A stretch of DNA of 64,000 bases from Parabacteroides sp. ZJ-118 (GTDB taxonomy: Bacteria > Bacteroidota > Bacteroidia > Bacteroidales > Tannerellaceae). The stretch lies in NCBI RefSeq assembly GCF_011038785.1, contig NZ_JAAKDT010000005.1:28381-92380 (forward strand). Reading direction: 5' to 3'. The notes under the pieces are model-generated. The model was not told where the DNA came from. It ran no database searches and saw nothing but the letters and a program-made list of their open reading frames with translations. Below are positions 52,485 through 61,087 of the stretch, one piece after another; within the stretch, counting starts at the first letter, position 1; each line of letters begins with the position of its first letter. The position numbers were made by a program, and so were the translations under genes.

Positions 52485-53475
52485 ATACTTTTTGTTTCAT
52501 CTCGTTATACTCCGATCTCATATCACTTTTAGAGGTGATCCCGCCACCGCTCTTGAAAATAAATGAACGGAGAGAGACTTGTTCCATAAAACGGATCATC
52601 ACGGCGCTATCTAAATTTTGGCCGTCAAAATACCCCATCACCCCTGTATAGAAGCCTCGCTCATAAGTTTCCGTCTCGGCGATGATCTCCAAGGTCTTTT
52701 TCTTGGGAGCACCCGTGATGGAGCCGGCTGGCAATAGGCGCAACAAGATATCCCCGACATGCCCCTTCCATTCCTCCGGCAACCGGCCTCTTATCTCAGA
52801 GCTAACCTGTAACAAACTTCCGTTATGCGTACGCAACTCATCGATATAACGATACCGGAGAACACAAACCTCGGAGGCTACGATACTCAAGTCATTCCGG
52901 ATCAAGTCTACGATCGTGGCATGCTCCGCCGCTTCCTTGGGATCATCGAGGATACGTCTCCGAGCATCGGGCAGCGCAGCGTCGATCGTACCTTTCATAG
53001 GATACGAATAAATGAATCCATCCCACATCCGCACGAATATCTCCGGCGAGAATACCACGAAACAATCTCGCATCCAAAGTTTATACATCGCCTTGGAATG
53101 GTAAAAAATATCTTTTAAGGAGAGGTTCGTGTGTACCGGGGTGGCACATGTCAAGTTTACCAAATAAGAATTACCCGCACAGATATGCCGGGCAACGGTC
53201 TCGAAGGAACAGGCATACTTCTCGAAAGGAACATACGAGGGTTGCCATTCAACAGGTTCTTTGGATATAAGATGAGAGGAATCCCGCGAGTTACATTCGT
53301 GATTTGTATTCGTAAAGCCGTTCAAGTCGTACAACAACTCGGAGGGATCAATCTTTTCCGGACTCTCCACGTAGATCCGCTCTCGTTTATAATCCATGAT
53401 AAAAAGGAATGGCCGTCCCGCTTTCCCCATTTCGTTCATGCGGGAGAGGGCCTCTTCTTGCGTGTATTCGGTCAT
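52468..53475 (-). CDS. pabB: Aminodeoxychorismate synthase component I (PabB)
   Basis: 335 aa from the ATG at 53473-53475, which overlaps the preceding stop as TAATG, a translational-coupling arrangement. Chorismate-binding domain: YSYPMKGTIDAA has the PxKGT lysine that marks PabB (anthranilate synthases have PIAGT). NDLSIVASEV, LLPAGSITGAPKKKTLEII and GFYTGVMGYFDG are the remaining signatures. It is shorter than E. coli PabB (about 450) because the N-terminal domain is reduced, as in many Bacteroidota. The amidotransferase PabA is not adjacent. Confidence 0.93.
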   Translation of the reverse strand: MTEYTQEEALSRMNEMGKAGRPFLFIMDYKRERIYVESPEKIDPSELLYDLNGFTNTNHECNSRDSSHLISKEPVEWQPSYVPFEKYACSFETVARHICAGNSYLVNLTCATPVHTNLSLKDIFYHSKAMYKLWMRDCFVVFSPEIFVRMWDGFIYSYPMKGTIDAALPDARRRILDDPKEAAEHATIVDLIRNDLSIVASEVCVLRYRYIDELRTHNGSLLQVSSEIRGRLPEEWKGHVGDILLRLLPAGSITGAPKKKTLEIIAETETYERGFYTGVMGYFDGQNLDSAVMIRFMEQVSLRSFIFKSGGGITSKSDMRSEYNEMKQKVYVPIY

Positions 53476-54350
53476 TATACTAAAAATCGTTCCGTCAAAC
53501 CACCAAACGCATCGATACGGCGATCCCGGAAGAAGGGCCACCAACGACGTACGTTCTCACCGCGAGTCTTGTCGACCGTTATCACACGTACCTCCTCCTC
53601 GTCATTCGGGAATACGGTTAACAGCTCACCTTGGGGACCAGCCACAAAACTGTTTCCCCAAAACCGGATACCGCCCGTTTGTCCCGAAGGATCCGGCTCA
53701 TGCCCGGTACGGTTTACGGAAATGACCGGGAGTCCGTTCGCCACGGCATGTCCCCGCTGTATGGTCACCCACGCACCCAGCTGACGATCCTTCTCTTCCT
53801 GCGTATCGCTACTTTCCCAGCCAATGGCGGTCGGATAGATCAACATCTCGGCACCACGCATAGCCATCAAACGGGCTGCTTCCGGATACCATTGATCCCA
53901 GCAAACCAACACACCAAGACACCCCACAGAGGTGTTGATAGGCTCAAAGCCTAAATCACCGGGGGTAAAATAGAACTTCTCGTAATAAGCAGGATCATCC
54001 GGGATATGCATCTTGCGGTATTTTCCGGCGATCGTACCGTCTTTCTCCAAGACGACAGCCGTATTGTGGTACAGGCCCGGGGCGCGCTTCTCGAAAAGGG
54101 AAAGCACCAAGACGACACCCAATTCTTTCGCCAAGGCACCGAAGGTTTCCGTCGACGGGCCGGGGATCGTCTCTGCCCAGTCAAACATACTCGTATCTTC
54201 CGTCTGACAAAAATACAGGCCGTTATGCAATTCTTGCAAAACGATCAATTCCGCTCCCTCTCCGGCAGCCCTACGGATATTGGTCTTCAGCTTCTCTATA
54301 TTCGCCGCTCTATCAGCGGTATTCTTTTGTTGTATTAATCCTACTTTCAT
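53475..54350 (-). CDS. aguB: N-carbamoylputrescine amidase (AguB)
   Basis: 291 aa from the ATG at 54348-54350 (MKVGLIQQKNTADRAANI). Nitrilase-superfamily triad: Glu in VLQELHNGLYF, Lys in KYRKMHIPDDPAYYEKFYF, Cys in LGVLVCWDQWYPEAARL. These residues and the phrase HIPDDP match AguB/CPA proteins. It hydrolyses N-carbamoylputrescine to putrescine, ammonia and CO2. The preceding gene encodes the enzyme that makes its substrate. Its stop overlaps the pabB start. Confidence 0.95.
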   Translation of the reverse strand: MKVGLIQQKNTADRAANIEKLKTNIRRAAGEGAELIVLQELHNGLYFCQTEDTSMFDWAETIPGPSTETFGALAKELGVVLVLSLFEKRAPGLYHNTAVVLEKDGTIAGKYRKMHIPDDPAYYEKFYFTPGDLGFEPINTSVGCLGVLVCWDQWYPEAARLMAMRGAEMLIYPTAIGWESSDTQEEKDRQLGAWVTIQRGHAVANGLPVISVNRTGHEPDPSGQTGGIRFWGNSFVAGPQGELLTVFPNDEEEVRVITVDKTRGENVRRWWPFFRDRRIDAFGGLTERFLV

Positions 54351-54391
54351 GTTTAATATTTGCGACTGGATATTATCATAGACTGTGTTGT

Positions 54392-55420
54392 TTATTTGAT
54401 AAAAAGTTCCGGATATTGCATCGTCACGCAATGCAAGGAGCCGTGTTGCTTGATAAGCGGAAGGCAGTTGACGCCCACGATCTCACGGTCCGGGAACGCC
54501 TCTCGCAAAGCCGCTTTGGCGATCTCATCCTTCGGTGAGTCATAGAATGGGACCAATACGGCTCCATTCATGATCAGGAAATTAGCGTAAGTAGCGGGCA
54601 AGCGCTCCCCTTCCCATTCCACCTTATCGGCCATCGGAAGTGGAATCAGACGATAAGGTTCCCCATTCGCCCTCGTAAATTCCTTGATCTCCTCCTCCAT
54701 CGCCTTCAATTCCTCATAATGCTCATCTCCCTCATCCTCGCAGCAGACATAAGCGATCGTGTCCTCGCCACAGAAACGGGCGAGAGTATCCACATGGCTA
54801 TCCGTATCATCCCCGGCTAAATAACCGCTGGTAATCCAAAGGATACGATCCAAGCCAAATACGTCTTTCAAATAACGTTCCAATTCCTCTTGTCGCAAAT
54901 ACTCATTACGATTCACGGATGCCATACACTCAACGGTAGTCATCAACGTACCCTTCCCATCCGATTCGATACTACCGCCTTCCAGCACGAAAGGCTGCAT
55001 ATTAACGGGCACTACCTCATCGGAGAAGGTCTTCATTTGACAAAGATTACGGGTAATCAAATTATCATGATTGGCGGCGAACTTCATTCCCCAGCCATTG
55101 AACACGAAATCATAAAGCATAGGCGTTCCCTCATCGAAGACGGAGATTCCCCCGTGATCCCGTGCCCACGTATCGTTCGTATCCATCTCACGGAAAATGA
55201 CACGTTCATAATCAACCTCACCCAATTGTTCACGTACGGCGGCCTCGTCCGGACAGACAATCAATAACTTCTCTCGCTTGATCACCTCCTTGGCGATAGC
55301 CACGAAACAAGGAATCACCTCGTCCAATATCGGAGCCCAATCCGTATTCTCATGCGGCCACGTAAGCTGCACGGCGCTTTGCGGATACCATTCCGCGGGC
55401 AATATCACGTTATGTTCCAT
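54392..55420 (-). CDS. aguA: Agmatine deiminase (AguA)
   Basis: 342 aa. Converts agmatine to N-carbamoylputrescine and ammonia. Peptidylarginine-deiminase-like barrel: LPAEWYPQSAVQLTWPHENTDW opening, DTNDTWARDHGGISV, VLEGGSIESDGKGTLMTT, DDTDSHVDTLARF with the catalytic His, and the nucleophile Cys in KQHGSLHCVTMQYPE. With aguB it makes putrescine from arginine-derived agmatine. It overlaps the end of the MATE gene by 11 bases, so the efflux pump gene leads the transcript. Confidence 0.96.
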   Translation of the reverse strand: MEHNVILPAEWYPQSAVQLTWPHENTDWAPILDEVIPCFVAIAKEVIKREKLLIVCPDEAAVREQLGEVDYERVIFREMDTNDTWARDHGGISVFDEGTPMLYDFVFNGWGMKFAANHDNLITRNLCQMKTFSDEVVPVNMQPFVLEGGSIESDGKGTLMTTVECMASVNRNEYLRQEELERYLKDVFGLDRILWITSGYLAGDDTDSHVDTLARFCGEDTIAYVCCEDEGDEHYEELKAMEEEIKEFTRANGEPYRLIPLPMADKVEWEGERLPATYANFLIMNGAVLVPFYDSPKDEIAKAALREAFPDREIVGVNCLPLIKQHGSLHCVTMQYPELFIK

Positions 55421-56759
55421 ATTTGAATTGTTTAAATTGTTTTACAAGCACGATCGCTGTCACGATCGCCGCCACTGTATCGGCGATAGGCATACTGATC
55501 CAGACACCGAGAGTACCCAATAACGGGGGGAGGAAGATTAAACAGGGTATCAAGAAAAGCATCTGCCGGGTCAAGGAGAGAAAGATCGCTTTCTTAGACA
55601 TGCCGATGGAAAGGAAGAAGTTAGTCGCCACCATCTGGAAGCCCACGATCGGGAATACGGCGAAGACGACATGCAGGCCATAAGAGGCGGCACTGATCAA
55701 CTCCCCGTCACTCGTAAACATACGGACGATCCACGATGGCACCAACTGACAAAGCAAGAACCCCGTCGCAGCCACTCCTACCGCCCAGCGCATCGTCAGC
55801 CGGGTCACGTCCGTCACCCGGGAATAGAGCCGGGCACCATAATTATAACCGGCTATCGGTTGCATACCCTGATTAAATCCCATGATAATCATCACGAAAA
55901 GAAAAGCGATACGGTTCACGATTCCATAAGCGCCAATCGCCATATCGCCCCCATGCTCTTTCAATCCCCGGTTAATAAGGATCACGATCAAGCAGGAACA
56001 AAGGTTCATCAAGAACGGAGATAAACCGATCGACAAGATACCTTTTACGATCTCCAAACGCAGCCTATAAATACCTTTCTTGAAATGAAGGAGTTGCTTC
56101 GGTCTCGAGAAATGGATCAACTGTCCGGTAAGCGAGATCGCCTGCGAGATCACCGTTGCCCAAGCCGACCCTTTTATGCCCCATCCAAACCCAAAGATAA
56201 ACAACGGATTCAAGGCGCAATTGATAACGACCGACGCCAACGTAGCATACATCGCCATCCTCGGGAAACCCGATGAGCGCAAGACCGCATTTAATCCCAG
56301 ATACATATGCGTAACCACATTACCATACAGAATAATCCGCATATAATCACGGGCATATGAGATCGTGTTCTCACTAGCTCCGAAAAAATACAGCACGGGA
56401 TCAAGCAAGAACAAGAAAGCGATCGTGAAAGCAGCACCCAGAACCACATTCAAGATCAACACATTCCCCAACACCTTATTCGCCCCCTCATAATTTCTCT
56501 GCCCCAGCTTCACGGCAACCAACGTAGAAGCGCCGACTCCCACCAGCGAACCGAAGGCGGCCGCCAAGTTCATCAACGGGAAGGTCAAAGCTAGGCCGGA
56601 AATCGCTAACGCCCCCACTCCATGGCCAATAAAAATACTATCGGCCATATTATATAAAGAAGAAGCTGTCATAGCGATAATCGCAGGGATCGCATATTGC
56701 GTAAGTAATTTACCGATAGGATCAGTCCCTAATACCAATGGAGAATTTTGTCTTGTCAT
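55410..56759 (-). CDS. MATE-family efflux transporter
   Basis: 449 aa with about 12 helices in two homologous bundles. Landmarks: PAIIAMTASSLYNMADSIFIGHGVG, LTFPLMNLAAAFGSLVGVGAST, VINCALNPLFIFGFGWGIKGSAWATVISQ and GFNQGMQPIAGYNYGA (MatE repeat signatures). It exports organic cations using H+ or Na+. It leads the aguA-aguB-pabB-pabC run. Polyamine export would fit that context but cannot be shown. A near-consensus -7 box (TACCTTCG, 56764-56771) sits almost on the ATG, so the transcript may have a very short leader. Confidence 0.9.
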   Translation of the reverse strand: MTRQNSPLVLGTDPIGKLLTQYAIPAIIAMTASSLYNMADSIFIGHGVGALAISGLALTFPLMNLAAAFGSLVGVGASTLVAVKLGQRNYEGANKVLGNVLILNVVLGAAFTIAFLFLLDPVLYFFGASENTISYARDYMRIILYGNVVTHMYLGLNAVLRSSGFPRMAMYATLASVVINCALNPLFIFGFGWGIKGSAWATVISQAISLTGQLIHFSRPKQLLHFKKGIYRLRLEIVKGILSIGLSPFLMNLCSCLIVILINRGLKEHGGDMAIGAYGIVNRIAFLFVMIIMGFNQGMQPIAGYNYGARLYSRVTDVTRLTMRWAVGVAATGFLLCQLVPSWIVRMFTSDGELISAASYGLHVVFAVFPIVGFQMVATNFFLSIGMSKKAIFLSLTRQMLFLIPCLIFLPPLLGTLGVWISMPIADTVAAIVTAIVLVKQFKQFKYGT

Positions 56760-56793
56760 GCCGCGAAGGTACGGATATTTCGATTTATTTTCC

Positions 56794-56801
56794 TACTTTT
56801 G
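56794..56801 (+). promoter_or_regulatory. -7 box (TACTTTTG) of the disrupted cas operon
   Basis: A perfect box, 27 bases before the cas3''-like ATG at 56828. Confidence 0.6.
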
Positions 56802-56827
56802 TTTCATAACCTTGTGAATCTAATCAA

Positions 56828-57301
56828 ATGGAAACAGAGAAACAGTTGATATCTCATTTGTTCCAAGACAAAGAAAATGGAAAATGGATAATACAAACCA
56901 ACGATGAACATCAAAGAGGTGTTGCAGAAATGGCAGCTTCCTTTTCCGGGCAGTTCGGACTTCCCTCTTGGGGGTATACGCTTGGAATGCTTCACGACAA
57001 AGGGAAAGAGCGTGATGCATTTCAGCAATATATCCGCACGACAAGCGGTCTACCTGTGACTGACGAAAAATCGTATGGAGAGCATCATCATGCGTTTGTA
57101 GGTGGAATATTGGTGACGAACCTTATGGGGAAGAGTGTATTCAATCTTCTTGCCAACCAGATAATCTCTCATCATACAGGCCTGCATGATTATGTAGATG
57201 CGGAGAGCGTCATAGAGAAAAGGCAACTTCCCGAAGAGATAAACAAAAGAAGCTACTTACCTGTATCACAAATATTTTTTGTACTTTTGCGCTTAGTATA
57301 G
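56828..57301 (+). pseudogene. Cas3'' HD-nuclease fragment of a type I CRISPR locus
   Basis: 157 residues. The opening holds NDEHQRGVAEMAASFSGQFG (His 28), YTLGMLHDKGKERDAFQQYI (His 56-Asp 57), EHHHAFVGGI and ISHHTGLHDY, the HD-nuclease residues of type I Cas3. The helicase half that should follow is missing. After about residue 145 the sequence turns into unrelated DNA carrying the promoter of system B. In type I-C loci cas3 is first in the operon, so this is the 5' stub with its own promoter. No other cas gene or CRISPR array is in the window. The HD core could still fold, so residual activity is not excluded. Confidence 0.8.
57282..57289 (+). promoter_or_regulatory. -7 box (TACTTTTG) for system B
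   Basis: A perfect box inside the tail of the cas3'' stub, 61 bases before the DUF1848 ATG. A 10-bp palindrome TTTGTACAAA (57307-57316) lies just downstream and could be an operator. Confidence 0.6.
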
Positions 57302-57349
57302 TGATTTTTGTACAAATTGGGCATTTTACAGCATGATTTATGGTACACT

Positions 57350-58420
57350 ATGGCTTGGAAGAAAATAAATATTCAGCGTGAGAATGGAGAATGGATTGAT
57401 GCCCAGGCTCCAGAGATTGTTTCTGCGAGTAGAAGCACTGACATTCCGGCATTTTATGCCGACTGGTTTTTTCATAGATTGGAGATTGGATATTCTGCAT
57501 GGCGAAATCCTTTCAATGGAGTGAACAGCTACGTTTCTTATAAAAATACACGCTTTATCGTGTTTTGGTCCAAAAACCCGAAACCTTTGTTGCAACATCT
57601 GGCCAAATTGAAATCTCATTCTCCAAAAATAGAGTGCTATATTCAGTACACGCTAAATGATTATGTGGCAGAAGGGCTGGAAAAAGGCGTGCCGCCATTG
57701 GATGAGCGTATTGAAACTTTCAAGGCTCTTGTTGAAAAATTAGGAAAGGGTAGAGTTATTTGGAGATTTGATCCATTAATCCTTACAGATAGAATATCGC
57801 AGGATGACCTGCTCCGCAAAATAGATTATATCGGTGACAGACTGCTCGGCTATGCAGAGAAACTTGTGTTCAGCTTTGCTGACATCGTTTCTTATAGGAA
57901 GGTGAAAATAAACTTGGAACGAAACGGCATAAACTACCATGAGTGGACAAAAACAGAAATGATTGATTTCGCAAGGAAACTGTCTGAACTCAACAAAAAA
58001 TGGGGATATGAATTGGCTACTTGTGGAGAGAAACCAGAATACAGCAGATTTGGGATTGTTCCGAATCATTGTGTAGATGACAATCTGATGATACGTTTCG
58101 CTTGGAAAGACAGCGTTTTGATGAAGGTGCTTGGCGTAGAGGTAAAAACTATCGACAACGGATTGTTTGGGAGTCAAGAAATCCCGACAAATGCCATTAT
58201 GCTTGATACAGGGCACTATGCTATCAAAAAGAAAGACAATGCGGACAAAGGGCAGCGTGAACTGTGTGGTTGTAAGATAAGCAAAGACATCGGTCAATAC
58301 GACACTTGTGCGCATCTTTGCGAATACTGCTATGCGAACACGAGCAAGGAAACGGCTTGCAGAAACTATCGCACAGCAAAGGAAAGCGGATTAATATCAG
58401 AGACAATAACCGGAAAATAA
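57350..58420 (+). CDS. System B: DUF1848 protein, possible permuted radical-SAM enzyme
   Basis: 356 aa from the ATG at 57350; an upstream TTG start is less likely. EIVSASRSTDIPAFYADWF, FIVFWSKNPKPLLQHL, YIQYTLNDY and RVIWRFDPLI match the system A protein almost word for word. The C-terminus has CGC, 11 residues, then CAHLCEYCYANTS (C320, C324, C327). It is clearly orthologous in type to the system A protein yet differs at many other sites, so the split is old. First gene of system B, just after the cas3'' stub, with its own promoter. Confidence 0.82.
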   Translation: MAWKKINIQRENGEWIDAQAPEIVSASRSTDIPAFYADWFFHRLEIGYSAWRNPFNGVNSYVSYKNTRFIVFWSKNPKPLLQHLAKLKSHSPKIECYIQYTLNDYVAEGLEKGVPPLDERIETFKALVEKLGKGRVIWRFDPLILTDRISQDDLLRKIDYIGDRLLGYAEKLVFSFADIVSYRKVKINLERNGINYHEWTKTEMIDFARKLSELNKKWGYELATCGEKPEYSRFGIVPNHCVDDNLMIRFAWKDSVLMKVLGVEVKTIDNGLFGSQEIPTNAIMLDTGHYAIKKKDNADKGQRELCGCKISKDIGQYDTCAHLCEYCYANTSKETACRNYRTAKESGLISETITGK

Positions 58421-58427
58421 ATAGACT

Positions 58428-59492
58428 ATGGCTGGATATTATTTTAATCTACCACAAATAACAGATTTGACTATTCCGCAACAAGCGGCATTAGATGATT
58501 TAGGACAAATCGCATTGTCTGGAGGGCCAGGTACAGGGAAATCGGTTGTTTCACTTTGGAGGCACATCTCAAACTATATAAGTAATCCTGCAAAGAGAAG
58601 TTTGTTGTTGACTTATACGACAACATTGAAAGAATATTTGAAAGCTTGCTGTAGAAGCCAGAATGAAGATGCAGCAAAAATGGTTGCGACTTCAATTAAT
58701 AGTCGATATAAAATCCACAATTGCAAATTTGCGGAAATAATCATTGATGAGGCTCAAGATTTGGATGAAGAATACTATCATGGTATTTTGTCAAAGGTGT
58801 CATACGGAGCTGATGATTCGCAAATTCTTTATCCAGACCACTGCTGTTGTCAGTCGCAATTAACAAGCTTGTTTCCCGACAATGTAGAGCATGTTCTAAG
58901 CAAGAATTTCAGAAATACTCAAAGGATTATGAAATTTGCGAAAGCAACTTTCCCGAATGCCGTAATCCCAAGAGAGATAATTGATGGATTAGCAAGTAAT
59001 GTTGGGGAACTTCCTGTGTTTATGGTTTCAAATGGCAGCAGTTACGACCGAACAAATGACAAACAAAATAATGCAATATTAGAGATAATAAACACCTTCA
59101 AATCAGACACACACAATATTGCTATTCTTGTTCCTTGGAAAAGCGATGTTCAAGTATTTGAAAACATTCTTAAAGAAAAGATTGATGACTTTTCTCTTTA
59201 TTATGAGAACAGAGTAAGATTTCCCGATGGTTGTGCTGCCATTAAGAATGTGCATATAACAACTTTCAAATCTGCGAAAGGATTGGAGTTTGATACAGTC
59301 ATTATTCCAAATTTTGACATTTTGGAAAGATTGCCGAGAATTGTCCAGGATAAAGACACTGGCGAGAATAAAATTATTTGCGACTGGCAGGATTTATACG
59401 TTGCTTGTACCAGGGCAAAAAGCAATTTATATTTGATTAGTAATTACGACATGCCGCGCCTGAATGCGGTAGTTGATAAAACTGTATTATAA
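58428..59492 (+). CDS. System B: minimal UvrD-like SF1 ATPase
   Basis: 354 aa. Walker A SGGPGTGKSVV (about 31-41), Walker B IIIDEAQDLDEE (about 104-115), motif IV VLSKNFRN, motif V FKSAKGLEFDTVIIP and motif VI LYVACTRAKSNLYLIS. The motif III slot, GDxxQ in the system A protein, reads ILYPDHCCCQS here, so coupling of ATP hydrolysis to movement may be altered. No accessory domains. It is 7 bases after the DUF1848 gene and one base before the unknown gene. Confidence 0.85.
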   Translation: MAGYYFNLPQITDLTIPQQAALDDLGQIALSGGPGTGKSVVSLWRHISNYISNPAKRSLLLTYTTTLKEYLKACCRSQNEDAAKMVATSINSRYKIHNCKFAEIIIDEAQDLDEEYYHGILSKVSYGADDSQILYPDHCCCQSQLTSLFPDNVEHVLSKNFRNTQRIMKFAKATFPNAVIPREIIDGLASNVGELPVFMVSNGSSYDRTNDKQNNAILEIINTFKSDTHNIAILVPWKSDVQVFENILKEKIDDFSLYYENRVRFPDGCAAIKNVHITTFKSAKGLEFDTVIIPNFDILERLPRIVQDKDTGENKIICDWQDLYVACTRAKSNLYLISNYDMPRLNAVVDKTVL

Positions 59493-59493
59493 T

Positions 59494-61086
59494 ATGAGAA
59501 CTTACTATTTCCCTATAAAGTCTGAGTGTCTCGCACACTATTTTGGCTGTGCTTGTCTTAAACCGAGCAAGTATTTTACGAACAAACTGCAGGACATTCA
59601 GAACTTATTTGAGAATTTCTTGCTTATAACAACAAATAGGGGTTGCATTGAATGCAACTGTTGTTTGGAGATTGTCCTGACAAATGAAGAAGAAGCAAAG
59701 CTAATATCTGTAGGTAGAACGTGGTATTTATTTGAATCCTCTTTGCCTATTACTCGTGTGAAAAAGATTTTTTTCACAGAAGAGCAGCAGAAAAACAAGA
59801 CCCTGACTAACATCAGAATGGGAACGGCTTTCATTCCAGATTCAATTATTGGTACAGTTTGTTGTTTCGAAGATGTCACAGTTAATGAGGTTAAGAAACC
59901 TGAAGATTGTTATGTCAAAGATCAGACAAAAGAGATAGAACTATATGATCGTATTCTTGGTGCTTTGATTATAATGAGACTGGCAAGGGAAAAGTATATG
60001 AATTTCTCAGAAACATACATTGAAACGCTTGCTGTTTTTAACAATTTAATTGCCGATGCACTTGTCAAGGCTGGAAAAGGTTCCAATGACCAATATTCTG
60101 GACTATTTACGGAATCAAAAAGTTATGCTTGTTTGTTACCCTATTTAAATAAGCAAGTAGATGTTGATGATGTAAAGCAGATGGCAAAAAACGAGGGTCA
60201 GACTGTATCTCAAAATAAAATCACAAGAAAGATAGAATTGGATAGTCTCGACAAACAGACGTATATCTTAGCTGTATTAGCAAGCTATGGGGTTGGATCC
60301 GAATCAAAAAGAGACAAAGTTGACGGATTGATTCTTTCTAATTTTGAAGGCATTAAAAGTGCGCAATTAGTCGCATTATGCTTTGGATATAACCGTGGCT
60401 ACAATGTGTTTAGTAGTTTCTATGGTACATCAGAAGGCAACAGAATTGATGTAAAGTTTCTGCTTGATTCGCAATTAGACTATTACACGGTTGAGAGTGT
60501 ATATCAGTTTGTCTTCAACAAGAAGATTTCTAAAAATCTCTATTATTTGGACTCATGGTGCAGCAAGCAGCGTACATCAAGCATAATAAAAAAGACAGAC
60601 TATTGCGTATTAGATACAATCGTGATAGGTAAAAAAAAACCGAAGGTTGGTTCCAAAGAATGGTGGAGTTCTTTGTCTCAATTTTATCAAAGGATTGACG
60701 TTAGTTCTCTCTTTCAAACACCTTTGTCAACTCTGTTCAAGAAAGTTGCAGACCATGTTATTCAAGAATGTAATGAAGAAAAAGAAGAAGAAATCGCAGA
60801 GATAAAAGCTCAATACGAGGGAATAAAAAGTCGTTTAATGGAATTGAAAAAGACGATGGAAAACCTTTCTTTGAATCAAAGAGAAAGCTCCACAAACGAA
60901 GAAAGGACTGGTGACGTAAATCGTGAAGACATAATAAAAGAAGTTTTTGGTTATTTCGATAAGAATGACAAAGAGTTGAATGCTATCTTAAAATCTTTAG
61001 GAATAAATTCAAAAGGCTTGAAGAAGAACGAAAAGATATTCAAAATTCTGAATGCAAAAGAACAAAACATTTTTGAAAAAAATTAA
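59494..61086 (+). CDS. System B: 530-aa protein, counterpart of the 607-aa system A protein
   Basis: I do not recognise the family. It begins MRTYYFPIKSECLAHYFG, one base after the ATPase stop. The opening resembles that of the system A protein in pattern (short strand, then P, then helix), and LGALIIMRLAREKYMNF (about 154-170) aligns with KGAFYAYLLGQELSLTP there. It has more cysteines (CIECNCC at about 51-57, CC at about 123-124) than its counterpart. A coiled coil is likely at about 430-465 (KEEEIAEIKAQYEG, SRLMELKKTMEN). No enzymatic motif is evident. The identical neighbour (ATPase) in both systems suggests a complex. Confidence 0.72.
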   Translation: MRTYYFPIKSECLAHYFGCACLKPSKYFTNKLQDIQNLFENFLLITTNRGCIECNCCLEIVLTNEEEAKLISVGRTWYLFESSLPITRVKKIFFTEEQQKNKTLTNIRMGTAFIPDSIIGTVCCFEDVTVNEVKKPEDCYVKDQTKEIELYDRILGALIIMRLAREKYMNFSETYIETLAVFNNLIADALVKAGKGSNDQYSGLFTESKSYACLLPYLNKQVDVDDVKQMAKNEGQTVSQNKITRKIELDSLDKQTYILAVLASYGVGSESKRDKVDGLILSNFEGIKSAQLVALCFGYNRGYNVFSSFYGTSEGNRIDVKFLLDSQLDYYTVESVYQFVFNKKISKNLYYLDSWCSKQRTSSIIKKTDYCVLDTIVIGKKKPKVGSKEWWSSLSQFYQRIDVSSLFQTPLSTLFKKVADHVIQECNEEKEEEIAEIKAQYEGIKSRLMELKKTMENLSLNQRESSTNEERTGDVNREDIIKEVFGYFDKNDKELNAILKSLGINSKGLKKNEKIFKILNAKEQNIFEKN

Positions 61087-61087
61087 T

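Noticed and set aside
56828..57301. Intact stand-alone HD nuclease as part of system B
   Set aside because: It fits the N-terminal piece of type I Cas3 with its own promoter, and system A has no such gene. I kept it as a stub but did not exclude residual function.
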